In this document: positions 63,704 to 64,000 of the stretch, piece after piece
How positions within the stretch are numbered: position 1 is the stretch's first letter
Layout: each line of letters opens with the position of its first letter
Assembly (NCBI GenBank): GCA_910577835.1
Contig: CAJTOU010000001.1
Coordinates: 129,151-193,150, forward strand
Direction of reading: 5' to 3'
DNA length: 64,000 nt
Origin: an uncultured Lachnospiraceae bacterium
GTDB lineage: Bacteria; Bacillota_A; Clostridia; Lachnospirales; Lachnospiraceae
Program-made: the position numbers and the translations under genes
The notes under the pieces: generated by a model
The model's database searches: none
Seen by the model: only the letters and a program-made list of their open reading frames with translations
What the model was told of the DNA's origin: nothing

Positions 63704-63877
63704 GTGAACTACCCATTGTCTAAAGCCAATGGGCTTCCTGCTTCATCGACCTCGCAACCTACTATCTAATGGTAGCTCCTTTGGAGCTGTGCCGCTTTGC
63801 GGCATAACAGCGAAGCTGCTACCCTGTTCCACAGGCGTTAATTCGGACAGTTCCTGCCCTATATACGTTTCTTGTTT
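63704..63877 (-). ncRNA. Putative omega RNA (reRNA) region of the IS element
   Basis: The 174 nt between the tnpB stop and the element end form successive hairpins (GTAGCAGCTTCGCTGTTATGCC, CCGCAAAGCGG, AGCTCC-AAA-GGAGCT, then the terminal CCCATTG hairpin). In IS605 elements this segment is the scaffold of the TnpB guide RNA, the guide being the flanking chromosome beyond 63704. Inferred from family. Confidence 0.6.
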
Positions 63878-64000
63878 TTATGCTGTCTGCCGCAAGCCTT
63901 CCGCTAAAATATTCTTCGCAGCATTGATATCTCTGTCATGTTCTGCTCCGCATTTTGGACATATCCATCTCCTTACAGATAAATCTTTTGTATCTACATT
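63878..64000 (-). CDS. tnpB: TnpB (IS200/IS605 OrfB) RNA-guided nuclease, C-terminal fragment
   Basis: Last 40 codons plus stop, cut by the window edge. LSVRRWICPKCGAEHDRDIN, then AAKNILAEG, contains half of the zinc ribbon (CPKCG) and the RuvC-III Asp in HDRDINAAKNI, the C-terminal hallmark of TnpB. Integrity of the rest cannot be judged. Confidence 0.88.
   Translation of the reverse strand, partial: NVDTKDLSVRRWICPKCGAEHDRDINAAKNILAEGLRQTA

Larger units (their letters stand above)
63704..64000 (-). mobile_element. IS200/IS605-type element, right part only
   Basis: The element runs off the right edge. Visible are the tnpB 3' end and a right end with the hairpin CCCATTG-GCTTTAGA-CAATGGG followed by TAGTTCAC, the standard layout of this family. 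No terminal inverted repeats or target duplication, as expected. Confidence 0.8.

Overview
The window is a low-GC chromosomal segment from an endospore-forming Clostridia member, most likely a Lachnospiraceae gut bacterium. The evidence is the sigG / ylmC-ymxH / nrdR block, RecU-type resolvase, short HisG with HisZ, ATP-type PEP carboxykinase, strong purine-rich ribosome binding sites, and plant-polysaccharide hydrolases. Species-level assignment is not possible from the sequence alone. Almost all genes lie on the minus strand.

Layout, left to right. 1-2.9 kb: U32 peptidase (cut by the edge), zapA, ruvB, ruvA. 3.1-4.7 kb: pckA with promoter and terminator. 4.8-5.2 kb: two inverted copies of an undescribed hairpin element, the most unusual feature here. 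5.2-7.5 kb: yqeG, nrdR, ylmC/ymxH, sigG. 7.6-9.0 kb: plus-strand island with a Gly/Cys-rich small protein, a 17-bp tandem repeat and two unrecognised proteins. 9.1-13.1 kb: fabV/ter, a histidine phosphatase, and a two-gene G3E GTPase operon (one His-rich, one apparently fused to a DUF1980-like domain) behind a structured leader. 13.3-16.5 kb: hisZ-hisG-hisD. 16.6-20.5 kb: recU, RluA-type pseudouridine synthase, ECF sigma with its probable regulator, and a membrane protein. 20.5-25.8 kb: SDR, YgiQ radical SAM, RsuA-type synthase, small alarmone synthetase behind tandemly duplicated promoters, M23 peptidase. 25.8-32.0 kb: FtsA-like protein, coaE, polA, zf-HC2 anti-sigma-like protein. 32.1 kb: tRNA-Leu(CAA).

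From 32.2 kb the content is more accessory: LRR-like protein, GNATs, a Nudix-GNAT fusion, zinc-ribbon protein, GH105 hydrolase, a two-component/ABC exporter operon, and then a TetR-controlled block (TetR; carboxylesterase; MATE exporter; GH51 arabinofuranosidase). The same 15-bp palindrome sits on the tetR promoter and twice on the GH51 promoter, so one regulator probably governs the block. After that come an aminoglycoside-phosphotransferase-like kinase, an acyl-CoA ligase, indolepyruvate ferredoxin oxidoreductase (iorAB), an SDR, a truncated PfkB kinase, ApbE, a ZIP transporter, a GH43 hydrolase behind a perfect palindrome, an HTH-methyltransferase gene broken by an in-frame amber codon, two small membrane proteins, and the 3' end of an IS200/IS605-type tnpB with its right end.

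Together the accessory genes suggest a lifestyle of degrading arabinose/xylose/rhamnogalacturonan side chains and handling aromatic or ester-linked aglycones. That functional link is inference. No CRISPR array, rRNA or prophage was seen.
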